This document shows, piece by piece, positions 23,430 through 32,457 of a stretch of 36,350 bases of DNA. Source of the stretch: CAZNGF01 sp964572855 (GTDB taxonomy: Bacteria > Bipolaricaulota > Bipolaricaulia > RBG-16-55-9 > JAJCYT01); NCBI GenBank assembly GCA_964572855.1, contig CAZNGF010000021.1:1-36350 (forward strand). The letters run 5' to 3'. Below the pieces are notes generated by a model, which worked only from the letters and a program-made list of their open reading frames with translations, was not told where the DNA came from and searched no databases. The position numbers and the translations under genes were made by a program. Numbering within the stretch: position 1 is the first letter of the stretch; every line of letters begins with the position of its first letter.

Positions 23430-24842
23430 ATGAAAGAGAAACCGCGCCTGTGGCGCGTAAGCTGGCTCATTGTGTTGCTGCCCGTGCTGCTGAGTTCCTG
23501 TGTGTCCCTGCTGCCGGAGTTGCCCACGGTAACGCTCCAAGCCGAACCGGCCTTTGGGGTGGCGCCGTTCGAAGCGCAACTTCAAACGCGCGTTGCGCTC
23601 TCCGAGCCAGCGCCCGACCGGGAATGGCACATCGCCTGGGACCTGGGCGACGGGGCGACCGCCGAGGGCAAGCAAGTGAAGCATACCTACACCGAGCCGG
23701 GACGCTACCGGGTGGCCGTCACCGTGACCGACGGCGAGGACTTCGCTACCGAGCGGTCCATGACCGTCCAGGTGGTTCCGCGCCCCGCGTTCGAGATCAG
23801 TCGCCACGGGACGGGGCTCAAGCCCCTGGCGGTGGCCGCCGTGGACCTGAACCTGGACAACCACCGTGACGTGATCAGCGCCAACTCAGCCGGCCACAAC
23901 GTGAGCGTCTTCATGGGCGGGGACGGCGAAATCACGCAAAGCCGCTTCGCCTATCAAGCCATCAAGGCGCCGTCGCCCGCCCCGCAGCCCCAATGGATGA
24001 CCGCGGGCGACCTCAACGGCGACACGCTGCCGGACCTGCTGCTCATGAACCCGCCGGACGACAACATCTCGCTCCTGTTCGGCAACGGCCTGGGTGGCTT
24101 CGACGCGCCCAGCGGCTACAAGATCCGCAAGCCGCGTCAAGCCGTCATCGGCGAGTTCACCGGGGACGGGAACGAGGACTTCATCGTGTTGGGCGACGAG
24201 CTCGGACGCAGCCGGCTCACCCTGATGATGGGCCGCAGTACGGGCGAGTTTCACAGCAGGGGGGCGATCCTCGAGCGCGCCCGGATCACGGATCTGGCGG
24301 CCGGAGATCTCGATCGGGACGGTGATCTGGACGTCGTCGTGACCACACAAGCCTTCGGGATCGAGCTCATCGTGTTGTTAAACGACGGCTCGGGGGCGTT
24401 CGAACCGGTCGAGTTGGAACTCGCCTCCAAGCCCAACACGATGGCGCTGGCCGACCTCAATGAGGACGGGTCGCTGGACATCGTCACGGCCAACGAGGAC
24501 GGCTCGATCTCAATTTTGTTCGGGGATGGGACCGGCGACTTTGCGCTTGCAGACACGCTCAAGTGGCCCGTGCGCACCCCGACCCGGATCGCGGTGGCCG
24601 ACTTTAACGGGGACACGTTCAAAGATCTCGTCATCCAACACAACGGCGAATCGAACCCCAAGATTGCGCTCATGCTCGGCAGCGGCGCGGGTGGCTTCTC
24701 CGACCCGATCGAGATTGAGGGACTGGAACAGGCCCGCTCCCCGCACGTGACCGACTTCAACAACGACGGGCTCAAGGACCTGGTCCTGGCCGCGCCCGAG
24801 ACGGACGAGATCGTGTTGGTCAAGAACCTCACGCCGCGCTGA
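23430..24842 (+). CDS. PKD-domain lipoprotein with FG-GAP/VCBS repeat propeller
   Basis: 470 residues from ATG 23430, with GAGGTGA upstream. The signal peptide ends in the lipobox LSSC (21-24), so the mature protein is lipid-anchored. Residues about 40-115 form a PKD/Ig-like domain (AWDLGDGATAEG, then HTYTEPGRY). From about 120 onward there are six to seven FG-GAP/VCBS repeats, each with a calcium-binding-like D-x-N/D-x-D loop: DLNLDNHRD, DLNGDTLPD, EFTGDGNED, DLDRDGDLD, DLNEDGSLD, DFNGDTFKD and DFNNDGLKD. Together they should fold as an integrin-alpha-like beta-propeller. Such proteins are extracytoplasmic binding or adhesion proteins; the ligand is unknown. Confidence 0.9.
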   Translation: MKEKPRLWRVSWLIVLLPVLLSSCVSLLPELPTVTLQAEPAFGVAPFEAQLQTRVALSEPAPDREWHIAWDLGDGATAEGKQVKHTYTEPGRYRVAVTVTDGEDFATERSMTVQVVPRPAFEISRHGTGLKPLAVAAVDLNLDNHRDVISANSAGHNVSVFMGGDGEITQSRFAYQAIKAPSPAPQPQWMTAGDLNGDTLPDLLLMNPPDDNISLLFGNGLGGFDAPSGYKIRKPRQAVIGEFTGDGNEDFIVLGDELGRSRLTLMMGRSTGEFHSRGAILERARITDLAAGDLDRDGDLDVVVTTQAFGIELIVLLNDGSGAFEPVELELASKPNTMALADLNEDGSLDIVTANEDGSISILFGDGTGDFALADTLKWPVRTPTRIAVADFNGDTFKDLVIQHNGESNPKIALMLGSGAGGFSDPIEIEGLEQARSPHVTDFNNDGLKDLVLAAPETDEIVLVKNLTPR

Positions 24843-24869
24843 AGCTCGCGGTGCCAACAACCGTCTTTC

Positions 24870-24900
24870 CGCAAGGGCGGCCCCACGCCGCCCTCGCGGG
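24870..24900 (+). terminator. Hairpin downstream of the lipoprotein gene
   Basis: A 13-nt stem (24870-24882 with 24888-24900) pairing at 12 of 13 positions around the loop CCCAC, followed by GCTTGATTGG. GC-rich and close to the stop codon, it probably ends the lipoprotein transcript, although the T-tract is weak. Confidence 0.55.
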
Positions 24901-24942
24901 CTTGATTGGCGTTCGCACCCGAGGGCCCCTTTGTGTTAAGCT

Positions 24943-24957
24943 CGTCTCAACGAGACG
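24943..24957 (+). promoter_or_regulatory. Short dyad just upstream of the usp start
   Basis: CGTCTC-AAC-GAGACG ends 18 nt before the GTG start and just ahead of the ribosome site AAAGGAGG. It could be an operator or a small hairpin in the mRNA leader. Confidence 0.35.
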
Positions 24958-24975
24958 TTGTGCAAAGGAGGCGCG

Positions 24976-25437
24976 GTGTTCAGCACCATCCTATTGGCGA
25001 TCGACGGCTCGGATGGGACAGCGCACGTCGTCGAGCACGCGCTCGCCATCGCGCGCAAGTTCGGCGCCCGCATCCACGCCATCTACGCGCTCGAGGTCCC
25101 GGCCCTGACCGCCGATCACGGCCAAATGGCCCCCAACGTGCAGGGAATCACCGAATCGATGCGCACCTTCGGCAACGATCTGCTGGAGCGCACGCTCCAG
25201 GGGATGAAGGACGACGGGTTCACCGCCGTCCAGGGACAGGTCGTCGAGGGGCATCCGGCTGAAGCGATCCTACACTACGCCCAGGAAGTGGGGATCGACC
25301 TCATCGTGGTGGGCACGCACGGCCGTCGCGGCTGGCAGCGCCTCGTGCTCGGCAGCGTGGCCGCCGAGGTCGTTCGCACCTCCCCGGTCCCGGTGATGAC
25401 GGTGCACATCGGGCGGTCCGGAGCAAACGACGCGTGA
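24976..25437 (+). CDS. Universal stress protein (UspA family, ATP-binding type)
   Basis: 153 residues. The GTG start at 24976 is chosen because AAAGGAGG precedes it by 4-5 nt. The N-terminus FSTILLAIDGSDG and the C-terminal VVGTHGRRGWQRLVLGSVAA, with its G-x2-G-x9-G-S nucleotide loop, are diagnostic of the ATP-binding subgroup. It is cytoplasmic and probably dimeric; the role is general stress or energy sensing. Its stop overlaps the start of the SDR gene as GTGA, so the two are translated together. Confidence 0.93.
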   Translation: MFSTILLAIDGSDGTAHVVEHALAIARKFGARIHAIYALEVPALTADHGQMAPNVQGITESMRTFGNDLLERTLQGMKDDGFTAVQGQVVEGHPAEAILHYAQEVGIDLIVVGTHGRRGWQRLVLGSVAAEVVRTSPVPVMTVHIGRSGANDA

Positions 25438-26195
25438 CGGCGTTTTCCCTTCAGGGCATGACCGCGCTAATCACCGGCGGGGGACGGGGCATCGGCCGCG
25501 CGATCGCGCTCGACTTGGCCGCGGCCGGCGCCGACGTCGTGGCCGCCAGCCGCACGGCCGAGCAGGTCGAGGCGGTCGCCGAGGAGGTCGCGCGCCTGGG
25601 CTGCCGGACGCTGGCGTTGCCGACCGACGTGAGCGAGCCCGCTCAGGTCGAGGCGTTGGTCGACCAGGTCTGCGAGGCGTTCGGGCACATCGACGTGTTC
25701 GTGAACGCGGCCGCCATCAGCCCGTATTGGAAGCGTCTGCATCAGATGGAGGACGAGGAGTGGCGTCGGATCATGCGCGTCAACCTCGACGGCGCGTTCG
25801 CCCAGAGCCGCGCCGCCGGCCGCGTCATGCTCGAACGGGGCCGCGGCTCGCTGATCCACATCGCCTCGATCGCCGGCCGGGTTGGGCTGCCCCACATCGG
25901 CGCGTACTCGGTTAGCAAGGCCGGCCTCATGAGCTTGACGCGCAACCTGGCGCTGGAGTGGGCCCCCAAGGGCGTGCGCGTCAACGCCGTCGCCCCCGGC
26001 TGGGTCAAGACCGAGATGACCGCCTGGGTGCGCGAGCAACCCGAGATCGAGCAGCACCTGCGCGCCCAGATCCCGATGGGCCGCTTTGCCGAGCCCGAGG
26101 AGATCACCGGCATCGTGCGCTACCTCGCCTCCGACGCGTCCAGCTTCACGACAGGCCAAGTGTTCGCGGTCGACGGCGGGCAGACGATGGTCTGA
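25434..26195 (+). CDS. Short-chain dehydrogenase/reductase (FabG-like)
   Basis: 253 residues from GTG 25434. Classical SDR features: the cofactor loop TGGGRGIG (14-21), the structural NAAA (91-94), and catalytic Ser145, Tyr158 and Lys162 in YSVSK. The C-terminus is typical (FTTGQVFAVDGGQTMV). Arg40 after the second strand (AASR) suggests NADP(H). The substrate is unknown; 3-oxoacyl/3-hydroxyacyl compounds, sugars and secondary alcohols are all possible. Coupling to the usp gene and the downstream ETF-linked membrane protein would fit a role in acyl or hydroxyacid oxidation, which is inference. Confidence 0.93.
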   Translation: MTAFSLQGMTALITGGGRGIGRAIALDLAAAGADVVAASRTAEQVEAVAEEVARLGCRTLALPTDVSEPAQVEALVDQVCEAFGHIDVFVNAAAISPYWKRLHQMEDEEWRRIMRVNLDGAFAQSRAAGRVMLERGRGSLIHIASIAGRVGLPHIGAYSVSKAGLMSLTRNLALEWAPKGVRVNAVAPGWVKTEMTAWVREQPEIEQHLRAQIPMGRFAEPEEITGIVRYLASDASSFTTGQVFAVDGGQTMV

Positions 26196-26247
26196 GCTCA
26201 TTCCGGCCCGCTTCGACGCCCTGCAGGTGACCTCAGTCCTGTCATTC

Positions 26248-26280
26248 ACAACAGATTTGTCGTACAACGCCGCTGTTGTA
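26248..26280. promoter_or_regulatory. Cluster of interlaced ACAA/TTGT half-sites, candidate operator
   Basis: Between the SDR and EMO-like genes, four half-sites form nested dyads. ACAACAG (26248-26254) pairs with CTGTTGT (26273-26279). ACAA-N5-TTGT spans 26248-26260, TTGT-CGT-ACAA spans 26257-26267, and TACAAC-N6-GTTGTA spans 26263-26280. The cluster lies 41 bp upstream of the -35 box of the EMO-like gene, a position for an activator or looping repressor. Confidence 0.45.
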
Positions 26281-26320
26281 AAATCCAGCTCGCGTGCGGA
26301 TGTGCAGGGCTCGGATCCGG

Positions 26321-26350
26321 TTGACAACGTCATTTGGTTCGGCTTACACT
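26321..26350 (+). promoter_or_regulatory. Promoter of the EMO-like gene
   Basis: TTGACA (26321-26326), 18 nt, TACACT (26345-26350). Initiation is expected near 26357, 26 nt before the ATG, with GAAGGT as ribosome site. Confidence 0.75.
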
Positions 26351-26382
26351 GAGCCAATCCTAAAAAGATTGAAGGTTTCACC

Positions 26383-28455
26383 ATGTCCGATCAGGTCACC
26401 CGCGAGATCTTCTGGAACATCTCCCCGACAGGCGAAGTCATCTTCTACGCGTTCGCGTTTCTGGCGATCGCGCTCTTCGCTTACGGCATCTGGATGCACG
26501 TGCGCCGCATCCTGAAGGGGAAGAAGGGCGAGCTCACGTTGCGCGGGCTCTGGCCACGCCTGCGCGAGACGATCGCCAACGCGGCCTCCAACCGGACAAT
26601 CGCGCGTCATGACCGCACGGCGGGCCTCATGCACTTCTTCATCATGTGGGGCTTTATCGTCCTGTTCATCGGGACGGTGATCGTGACGATCGAGTACGAC
26701 CTGTTCCAAAAGTTGCTCGGCTGGGAGCGGGGCTTCTGGTTCGGCCCGTTCTTCCTGGGCTACGAGCTCGTGCTCGACACGCTGGGCGCGCTGTTCATCG
26801 TGGGCCTGGTGGTCGCGCTCACGCGCCGTTATCTACTCAAATTACCGCAACTCAACTGGAAGCCGGTCGATCTCGTCCTGCCCGTCTGGCTGCTGGGCAT
26901 CGCGATCACGGGGTTCTTCGTCGAGGGCTTGCGCTTGGCGGCCACCGCGGACGAGCTGGCCTACGCGGCCGCCTGGTCGCCGGTGGGCTGGCTGACCTCG
27001 CAACTCGTGGGCGCCGCGCCGGCCTCGGCCCTGCGCACGGCGCACTGGGCGCTCTGGTGGTTCCACGGCCTGCTCTCGCTCTCGTGGATCGCTTACCTGG
27101 CCTACGCGCCCAAAGTGCTCCACATCCTGAGCGCCGCGGTCAACCTGCTGTATCAGGAGGCCCGCCCGCGCGGCCGGCTGGCACGCGTCGACGTCGAAGC
27201 CGCCTTCGAAAACGACGAGCCGCTTGGCTTCGAGACGCTCTCCGACCTCACGCGCAAGGACCTGCTCGACGTGGCCAGCTGCACCGAGTGCGGGCGCTGC
27301 GAGATCAACTGTCCCGCCCACATCTCGGGCAAGGTGCTCTCGCCGCGCGAGATCGTGCTCGAACTGCGCGACCACGCGCGCGCCGAGTTCCCGGCCTTCG
27401 GCAAGGCGCAGGAGCCGCAGCGCATCATGGGCGCGTCCATCCAGCCCGAGGAGATCTGGGCCTGCACGACCTGCATGGCCTGCGTCGAGGCCTGTCCGGT
27501 GTTCATCGACCCCCTCAACAAGATTCTCGAACTGCGACGCAACGAGGTCATGAGCCAGGACGCCTACCCCGAGACGTTTGCCGAGGTCTTCGGCGGGACC
27601 GAAAAGCGCGGCAACCCCTGGAACCAGCACCCCAGCTCGCGGCTCGACTGGGCCAAGGGGCTCGAGGTCAAGACCATGGCCGAGGTGCGCGAGGCGGGCG
27701 AGTCGGTTGATTATCTCTTCTGGGTGGGCTGCTCGGCCGCCTTCGACCCGCGCAACCAGCGCATCGCGCGCAGCGTCGTGCGCATCCTGGAGGCCGCCGA
27801 GGTTTCGTTTGCCGTGCTGGGCGAGGAGGAATCCTGCACGGGCGACCCGGCCAGGCGCATCGGTCACGAGTACCTGTATCAGATCCAGGCCGAGACCAAC
27901 GTTGAGCTGCTCAACGAGCAGCCCTTTGAGAAAATCCTCACGCTCTGCCCGCACTGCTTCAACACCGTCAAGAACGAGTATCCCGCCTACGGCGGCCGGT
28001 ACGAGGTCGTGCACCACACCGAACTCATCAAGCAACTGCTCGACGCGGACAAGCTCCCGCTCACCCAGCAGCTCGACGGCGTGGTCACTTACCACGACTC
28101 GTGCTACTTGGGCCGTCACAACAAGGTTTACGAGCAGCCGCGCGACATTCTCAAAAAACTGCCGGGGCTGGAGATCGTCGAAATGGAGCGCAGCCGCGAT
28201 CGCGGCATGTGCTGCGGCGCGGGCGGCGGGCTCATGTGGATCGAGGAGGAGCCCGGCAAGCGCGTCAACGAGCGCCGCGTCCGGCAGGCCGAGGAGGCCG
28301 TAGCCGCCAAGCGAAACGGCAAGCCTGCCACCGTGGCTTCGGCCTGCCCCTTCTGCATGACCATGATGGAAGACGGGCTAACCTCGAAGGAATCCGAGCT
28401 CCGGGACAAGGACGTGGCCGAGCTGGTCGTGGAGGCGATGGGGCTGTCGGCCTAG
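26383..28455 (+). CDS. Membrane-bound Fe-S oxidoreductase of the EMO/FadF type (ETF:quinone oxidoreductase-like)
   Basis: 690 residues. The N-terminal NarI-like cytochrome b part has about six helices (residues 18-38, 82-103, 125-147, 164-183, 222-245 and nearby) with His in GLMHFFIMWG and WWFHGLLSL as likely haem ligands. Then come two [4Fe-4S] motifs, Cys300/303/306/310 and Cys361/364/367/371. The C-terminal half has two CCG-type segments, with LCPHCFNTVKNEYP, YHDSCYLGR, CCGAGGG and ACPFCMTMM. This is the layout of FadF/EMO proteins, which take electrons from ETF and reduce menaquinone; HdrD/GlpC-like reductases are the alternative. No etfAB gene is in the window. The gene ends 3 bp from the convergent MFS gene. 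Confidence 0.88.
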   Translation: MSDQVTREIFWNISPTGEVIFYAFAFLAIALFAYGIWMHVRRILKGKKGELTLRGLWPRLRETIANAASNRTIARHDRTAGLMHFFIMWGFIVLFIGTVIVTIEYDLFQKLLGWERGFWFGPFFLGYELVLDTLGALFIVGLVVALTRRYLLKLPQLNWKPVDLVLPVWLLGIAITGFFVEGLRLAATADELAYAAAWSPVGWLTSQLVGAAPASALRTAHWALWWFHGLLSLSWIAYLAYAPKVLHILSAAVNLLYQEARPRGRLARVDVEAAFENDEPLGFETLSDLTRKDLLDVASCTECGRCEINCPAHISGKVLSPREIVLELRDHARAEFPAFGKAQEPQRIMGASIQPEEIWACTTCMACVEACPVFIDPLNKILELRRNEVMSQDAYPETFAEVFGGTEKRGNPWNQHPSSRLDWAKGLEVKTMAEVREAGESVDYLFWVGCSAAFDPRNQRIARSVVRILEAAEVSFAVLGEEESCTGDPARRIGHEYLYQIQAETNVELLNEQPFEKILTLCPHCFNTVKNEYPAYGGRYEVVHHTELIKQLLDADKLPLTQQLDGVVTYHDSCYLGRHNKVYEQPRDILKKLPGLEIVEMERSRDRGMCCGAGGGLMWIEEEPGKRVNERRVRQAEEAVAAKRNGKPATVASACPFCMTMMEDGLTSKESELRDKDVAELVVEAMGLSA

Positions 28456-28458
28456 TGC

Positions 28459-29634
28459 TCAGTCCGCGGGCCGGAGCTGCTCCCGCCGCTCGACGAGGCG
28501 CAAGCGCAGCAGGAACGGCAGGCTCAGCACCATCAGACCGCTGGCCAGCAGGATCATGGTCCGGATGCCGAGCCAGTCGGCGGCCGGCGCGCCCAGCATC
28601 GGCCCCACGGCCACCGCGGTCGTGATCGACCCCTGCAGATACCCAAAGGCCTTGCCGCGCGTGCCCTGCGGGGCCGCGCCCATCACGTACGTGTTGGCCC
28701 CGATGAACAGCGCCGACCAGCTCGCCGCGATCATGAGCTGGGCCAGCGCGATGAACCACGCGTCCTGCGCCGCCGCGTAGACCCAGAACGTGAGCACACT
28801 GCCCAAGATTCCGATCGTGACCAGCTTGAGCCGGTCCACGTGTTCGGCGAAGCGCCCGATGGCCAGCATGAACAGCGGCTGGGTCAGCATGTTGACCGAG
28901 GTCACGGCCCCGACCAGCGTCAAGCTCTGCACGAACCCCTTGAGGTAGACCGGCAGCACCGACCACAGGGCTACGGCCGCCGTCATGCGAACGAACACCG
29001 TGCTGTAAAGGAACACCAGGCGCTTCGGAAAGCGAGCGCGGGCTCCGGCGGTCGCGTCCGCCGACTCGGGCACCGACTCGGGCAACCGGCGCCAGACGAC
29101 CAGCGCGCTCAGCAGCGGGAAGACCCCGACGACCAGCAGCGTTGACGTGATGCCAATTTGATCCGCCAGCGCGCCCGCGCTTAAGCTGCCGACGCCCCAG
29201 CCCAGCGCCTCCGACGCGCTCAGCCGGCTGAAGCGCCGCCGCGCGCCCGCCCCGTACGTGTCCGAGAACAGGGCCGTGAGCATTGGATGGACCGAAAACC
29301 CCACCCCTTGCAGGAAGCGAAACAGCACCAGCTCCGGCAACGTGTCGCCGTGGACGTAGAGAAGGCTGGCCAGCGCGAACAGCGCGTACCCCGCGATCAG
29401 GAACGGGCGCCGCCGGTTGAAGCGATCCGACAGGTAGCCCCACAGCGGGCTGCACAGGATGATCGCCACCGAGTAGCTCGATAACACAACCCCGATGGAC
29501 GTCAAACCGAGCCCGAGCTCGTCCACCAACAGCGGGATGAGCAGGATGAACGAAAACTGCCCGAACCCGGCCGACATCGCCGTCAGGCTGAACGGGCGGA
29601 TCGACCCTGCCGGGTCTGAACGGGCGGCGGCCAC
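28459..29634 (-). CDS. MFS transporter, drug-efflux-like
   Basis: 391 residues from GTG 29634, which overlaps the stop of the M1 peptidase gene in TAGTG. A later ATG 22 codons on (MSAGFGQFSF) is a possible alternative start. There are twelve predicted helices, and the MFS loop 2-3 motif is present as GYLSDRFNRRRPFLIAG. Charged loop residues follow TM4 (FLQGVGFSVHPM) and a second motif-A-like block is GRFAEHVDRLKLVTIG. The substrate is unknown. Transcription probably comes from the peptidase promoter, and the gene converges on the EMO-like gene with a 3-bp gap and no visible terminator. Confidence 0.9.
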   Translation of the reverse strand: MAAARSDPAGSIRPFSLTAMSAGFGQFSFILLIPLLVDELGLGLTSIGVVLSSYSVAIILCSPLWGYLSDRFNRRRPFLIAGYALFALASLLYVHGDTLPELVLFRFLQGVGFSVHPMLTALFSDTYGAGARRRFSRLSASEALGWGVGSLSAGALADQIGITSTLLVVGVFPLLSALVVWRRLPESVPESADATAGARARFPKRLVFLYSTVFVRMTAAVALWSVLPVYLKGFVQSLTLVGAVTSVNMLTQPLFMLAIGRFAEHVDRLKLVTIGILGSVLTFWVYAAAQDAWFIALAQLMIAASWSALFIGANTYVMGAAPQGTRGKAFGYLQGSITTAVAVGPMLGAPAADWLGIRTMILLASGLMVLSLPFLLRLRLVERREQLRPAD

Positions 29635-32420
29635 TACAGCAACGGGCTGCTGACCGAGAAGAACAGACTCCCGCCCGCCCCCTCTTCGGCGCCCAGGACG
29701 GGGTAGGCGTACCCCAGGCTCACATCGAGCACCAAGCCCAGCAGCGTCGTCAACGTCCCCGTGGCCCGTCCGCCCACCTCGACTTTGGGGTCGTCGAACG
29801 CCCATGCGCCCCCATCGGACCAGACCTGTCCGCCGCGGGCGAACGCGCTGAAGCGCAGCGCGTCGAGCAGAGCGAGATTGACCACGGAGAAATCCAGGTT
29901 GCGCAGCGGCGGCAGCACCAGTTCGACCCCGCCCGCCGCCTTGCGTTGCCCCGACGCCTCGAAACTCTCCAACTCGCTCAGGTCGAGCTGAAATGCCTCG
30001 GGTAGCGCCCCCAAACCGGCCCCCAGCGACAGGGTCAGGTCCAGGTAGAGCGACGGCGCCAGGCGCGCGCGCTGCGTGCCGGTCCACTGCGCGCCCACGA
30101 ACCCGCCGAGCCCCGCCCGCACCGAGAGCCGATTGTTCAGCAGCATCCGAGGGGCTTCCGTGCGGTTCAAAATCAGCGAGGCGTACGGCAGCGGGTCACT
30201 CGCCTCTCCCAGCGCACCGACCGACAGGCGCGCCTGGTGCCGGGAATACCAGTACGTGCCCGGCGCGCCGGTCTCGGGGTGCGCAAAGCCCGTCCAATTG
30301 AGCCCGATCTCCCCGTCGATGCCGGGGTTCGGCCGCGCCGCCGCCGGCTCGTAACCGCTCACGGCCAACGACCCGCTCGCGCCCAGGCTGCGTCCCAGGC
30401 TGGCGTTGAAGGCCGCGGTGCCGTCCAGCAGGAGGCGCATGGCCGCTTCCCGCTCGTCCTCCGCGCGCTCCTCGATCTCGACCCGCGGGACGACGCTCAC
30501 GCTCCAGGCGTGGTCCGTGCGAAAGCCCCCCTGCAAGCCGAGCCCGTTGAAGCGCACGTAGTACGCGTCCAATGGCATCACGGCCTCGTCCCAGGACCAG
30601 ACCAGCTTGCGGGGCCAGTGGTTGTTGGCCCGGTCCGCGTCGGGCAGCAGCTCGCGCGGGTCGAGGTGAACCGATTTGACGGGGCTGTCCGTGACGAACG
30701 CGAGCGTCCCTTCGGCTTGACCGGCCTCCCAGCGCTGGACCTGCCGCTGGCCCGACTCGGTTTCGGCCGCGACCTCGACGGGCAGTGCCCCGCCGCCGTC
30801 TTTGCGCAGCGAGACGCTTGTTTCGTAACCGTCGTCCGTTTCGCTCGACTCAACCCCCGTCACCGCCGGGTCGAAACGCACCGCGCCGTGGAGCCAGTCC
30901 GCGAAGAACGCGTCCAGCTCTCGCCCCGAGGCGGCCTCGACCGCCTGCTGAAACGCCGCCACCGAGGCGACCCGGTGCCGGAAGCGCTCGTAGACGGCGT
31001 TGAGCGCCTCGAAGAGCGCCTCCCGGCCGATCGTGCCCTCGAGCGCGCGCAGGACCAAGTACCCCTTGTTGTAGATGCGGGTGAAGGTGTTGTTGGCGTA
31101 GTCCACCTCGTCGGCCTGCTTGACGATGGCCTCGTCGAAGCGGTTGTGCAGGCCGATCAGATACGGCAGCTCGACGTTGTGACGGCGCAGGTTGAAGTAG
31201 CCGAACTCGGAACCGACCAGGTTTTGCAGCACCCCGTCGCCGAGGCCCTCGAACACGTTGGGCTCAGACGCGCCGTACCGGTCCTCGAAGTACGTGAGCG
31301 AGAGGTACTGCGCAAACCCCTCGGAGAGCCAGTTCTCGGCGTTGAAGTCGGCCCCGACGCCGATGCCCCACCAGAGGTGGGCCAGCTCGTGCGCCAGCAG
31401 CCACTCCAGGAAGCGATCCATCACGCCGGGGGCGACCACGTCCTTGAGGCGGTAGTTGTCCGTGCCCAGCAGGACCATGCCGTCGGCAGCCATGCCGTAG
31501 GTGCCGGGGCTCGGGTTGTCGACGATGGCCAGCCGCTCGTAGCCGTAGGGGCCGAAGCGTTCTTCGTAGTACGTCAGCAGCGACGCCGCGAAGCTGGCCG
31601 CCAGGCGCGCCTCGGCCTGGTGCCCCGGCAGGTAGAAGGACTCGATGGTCACCCCGCTGCCGTGCGCGAGGCTGACGACCTCGAAGTCCGGGCTGATGGC
31701 GAGCGGGAACGAGCGCGCCGCGGCGGTATAGGCCAGTTCGTAAGTTTGCGTTCCGTCGCCCTCGGCCGCGAGCGCGACGCGATCCGCACCCGAGGCGAGC
31801 ACATACCCTTCCGGCACGGTGATGCGGGCGCCGTAGTCCGCGTTCGGAAGCGCGAAGCGGCCCGCGTTGATGGCGTCCGCCGGCATGACCACGGGGTACC
31901 AGCCGAAACGCCACGTGAACACGTCCCGGTAGTAGACGTTGTCGATTGCGCTGGCGTGCGGGAACTTGGTCTCAAACGCGAGCGCCAGCTCGAACCGCTC
32001 GCCCGGCGCCAGCGGCGCCGGCAGCGACACCCGCAGGAGGGACCGCCCCAGCGAAAAGGTCTGTAGCTCGGGGGGCATGGTCTCGTAGGCAAACGGCAGC
32101 GAGGCCCCGTCCGCAGCGGTTACCGACGAGACCTCAGTCCAAGCCGGATCGAACCCGTCCGGATAGGTCCCGTCCTGCAGCGCGGGCGCCACATACGGGT
32201 TGGGCTCGCGCCCCAGATTGCCAAGTAACAGGAAGGTCATGGCTTCTATCGGGTCGGCCGCGTCGTTGACGACGTCGACGCGCATCGTGCCCGCGAGCGT
32301 GCGCGCGTCGGGGTCGAGTGCGACGTCGAGTTCGTAGCGGGTGAGCGGGCTCTCCTGCGCGTGTGCGATCGAAGCGAGTGCAAAAACGAGGGCGAAGACA
32401 ACGAGCCAAGTGCGGCGCAT
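29634..32420 (-). CDS. M1-family metallopeptidase fused to a probable outer-membrane beta-barrel
   Basis: 928 residues from ATG 32420. Residues 1-21 are a Sec signal peptide (cleavage near AHA-QE). The M1 N-terminal beta domain covers about 25-250. The catalytic domain has the zinc site H344-E345-L-A-H348 and Glu367 in WLSEGFAQY, 18 residues later as expected for gluzincins. The usual GAMEN exopeptidase motif is replaced by YGMAADGM (308-315). After the helical part (to about 560) comes a Gly-rich region and then about 300 residues of alternating hydrophobic strands (for example SVRAGLGGFVGAQW) ending in FFSVSSPLL. A barrel with an aromatic-rich end is typical of outer-membrane insertion. It would display the peptidase at the cell surface or in the periplasm. 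Confidence 0.85.
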   Translation of the reverse strand: MRRTWLVVFALVFALASIAHAQESPLTRYELDVALDPDARTLAGTMRVDVVNDAADPIEAMTFLLLGNLGREPNPYVAPALQDGTYPDGFDPAWTEVSSVTAADGASLPFAYETMPPELQTFSLGRSLLRVSLPAPLAPGERFELALAFETKFPHASAIDNVYYRDVFTWRFGWYPVVMPADAINAGRFALPNADYGARITVPEGYVLASGADRVALAAEGDGTQTYELAYTAAARSFPLAISPDFEVVSLAHGSGVTIESFYLPGHQAEARLAASFAASLLTYYEERFGPYGYERLAIVDNPSPGTYGMAADGMVLLGTDNYRLKDVVAPGVMDRFLEWLLAHELAHLWWGIGVGADFNAENWLSEGFAQYLSLTYFEDRYGASEPNVFEGLGDGVLQNLVGSEFGYFNLRRHNVELPYLIGLHNRFDEAIVKQADEVDYANNTFTRIYNKGYLVLRALEGTIGREALFEALNAVYERFRHRVASVAAFQQAVEAASGRELDAFFADWLHGAVRFDPAVTGVESSETDDGYETSVSLRKDGGGALPVEVAAETESGQRQVQRWEAGQAEGTLAFVTDSPVKSVHLDPRELLPDADRANNHWPRKLVWSWDEAVMPLDAYYVRFNGLGLQGGFRTDHAWSVSVVPRVEIEERAEDEREAAMRLLLDGTAAFNASLGRSLGASGSLAVSGYEPAAARPNPGIDGEIGLNWTGFAHPETGAPGTYWYSRHQARLSVGALGEASDPLPYASLILNRTEAPRMLLNNRLSVRAGLGGFVGAQWTGTQRARLAPSLYLDLTLSLGAGLGALPEAFQLDLSELESFEASGQRKAAGGVELVLPPLRNLDFSVVNLALLDALRFSAFARGGQVWSDGGAWAFDDPKVEVGGRATGTLTTLLGLVLDVSLGYAYPVLGAEEGAGGSLFFSVSSPLL

Positions 32421-32457
32421 GGTAAGGGCCTCCCGAAGCAAGGATGTCGGCGCACCC

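Noticed and set aside
30237..32066. 609-codon plus-strand open frame opposite the M1 peptidase
   Set aside because: Antisense shadow of the peptidase gene, which has signal peptide, zinc site and promoter on the minus strand.
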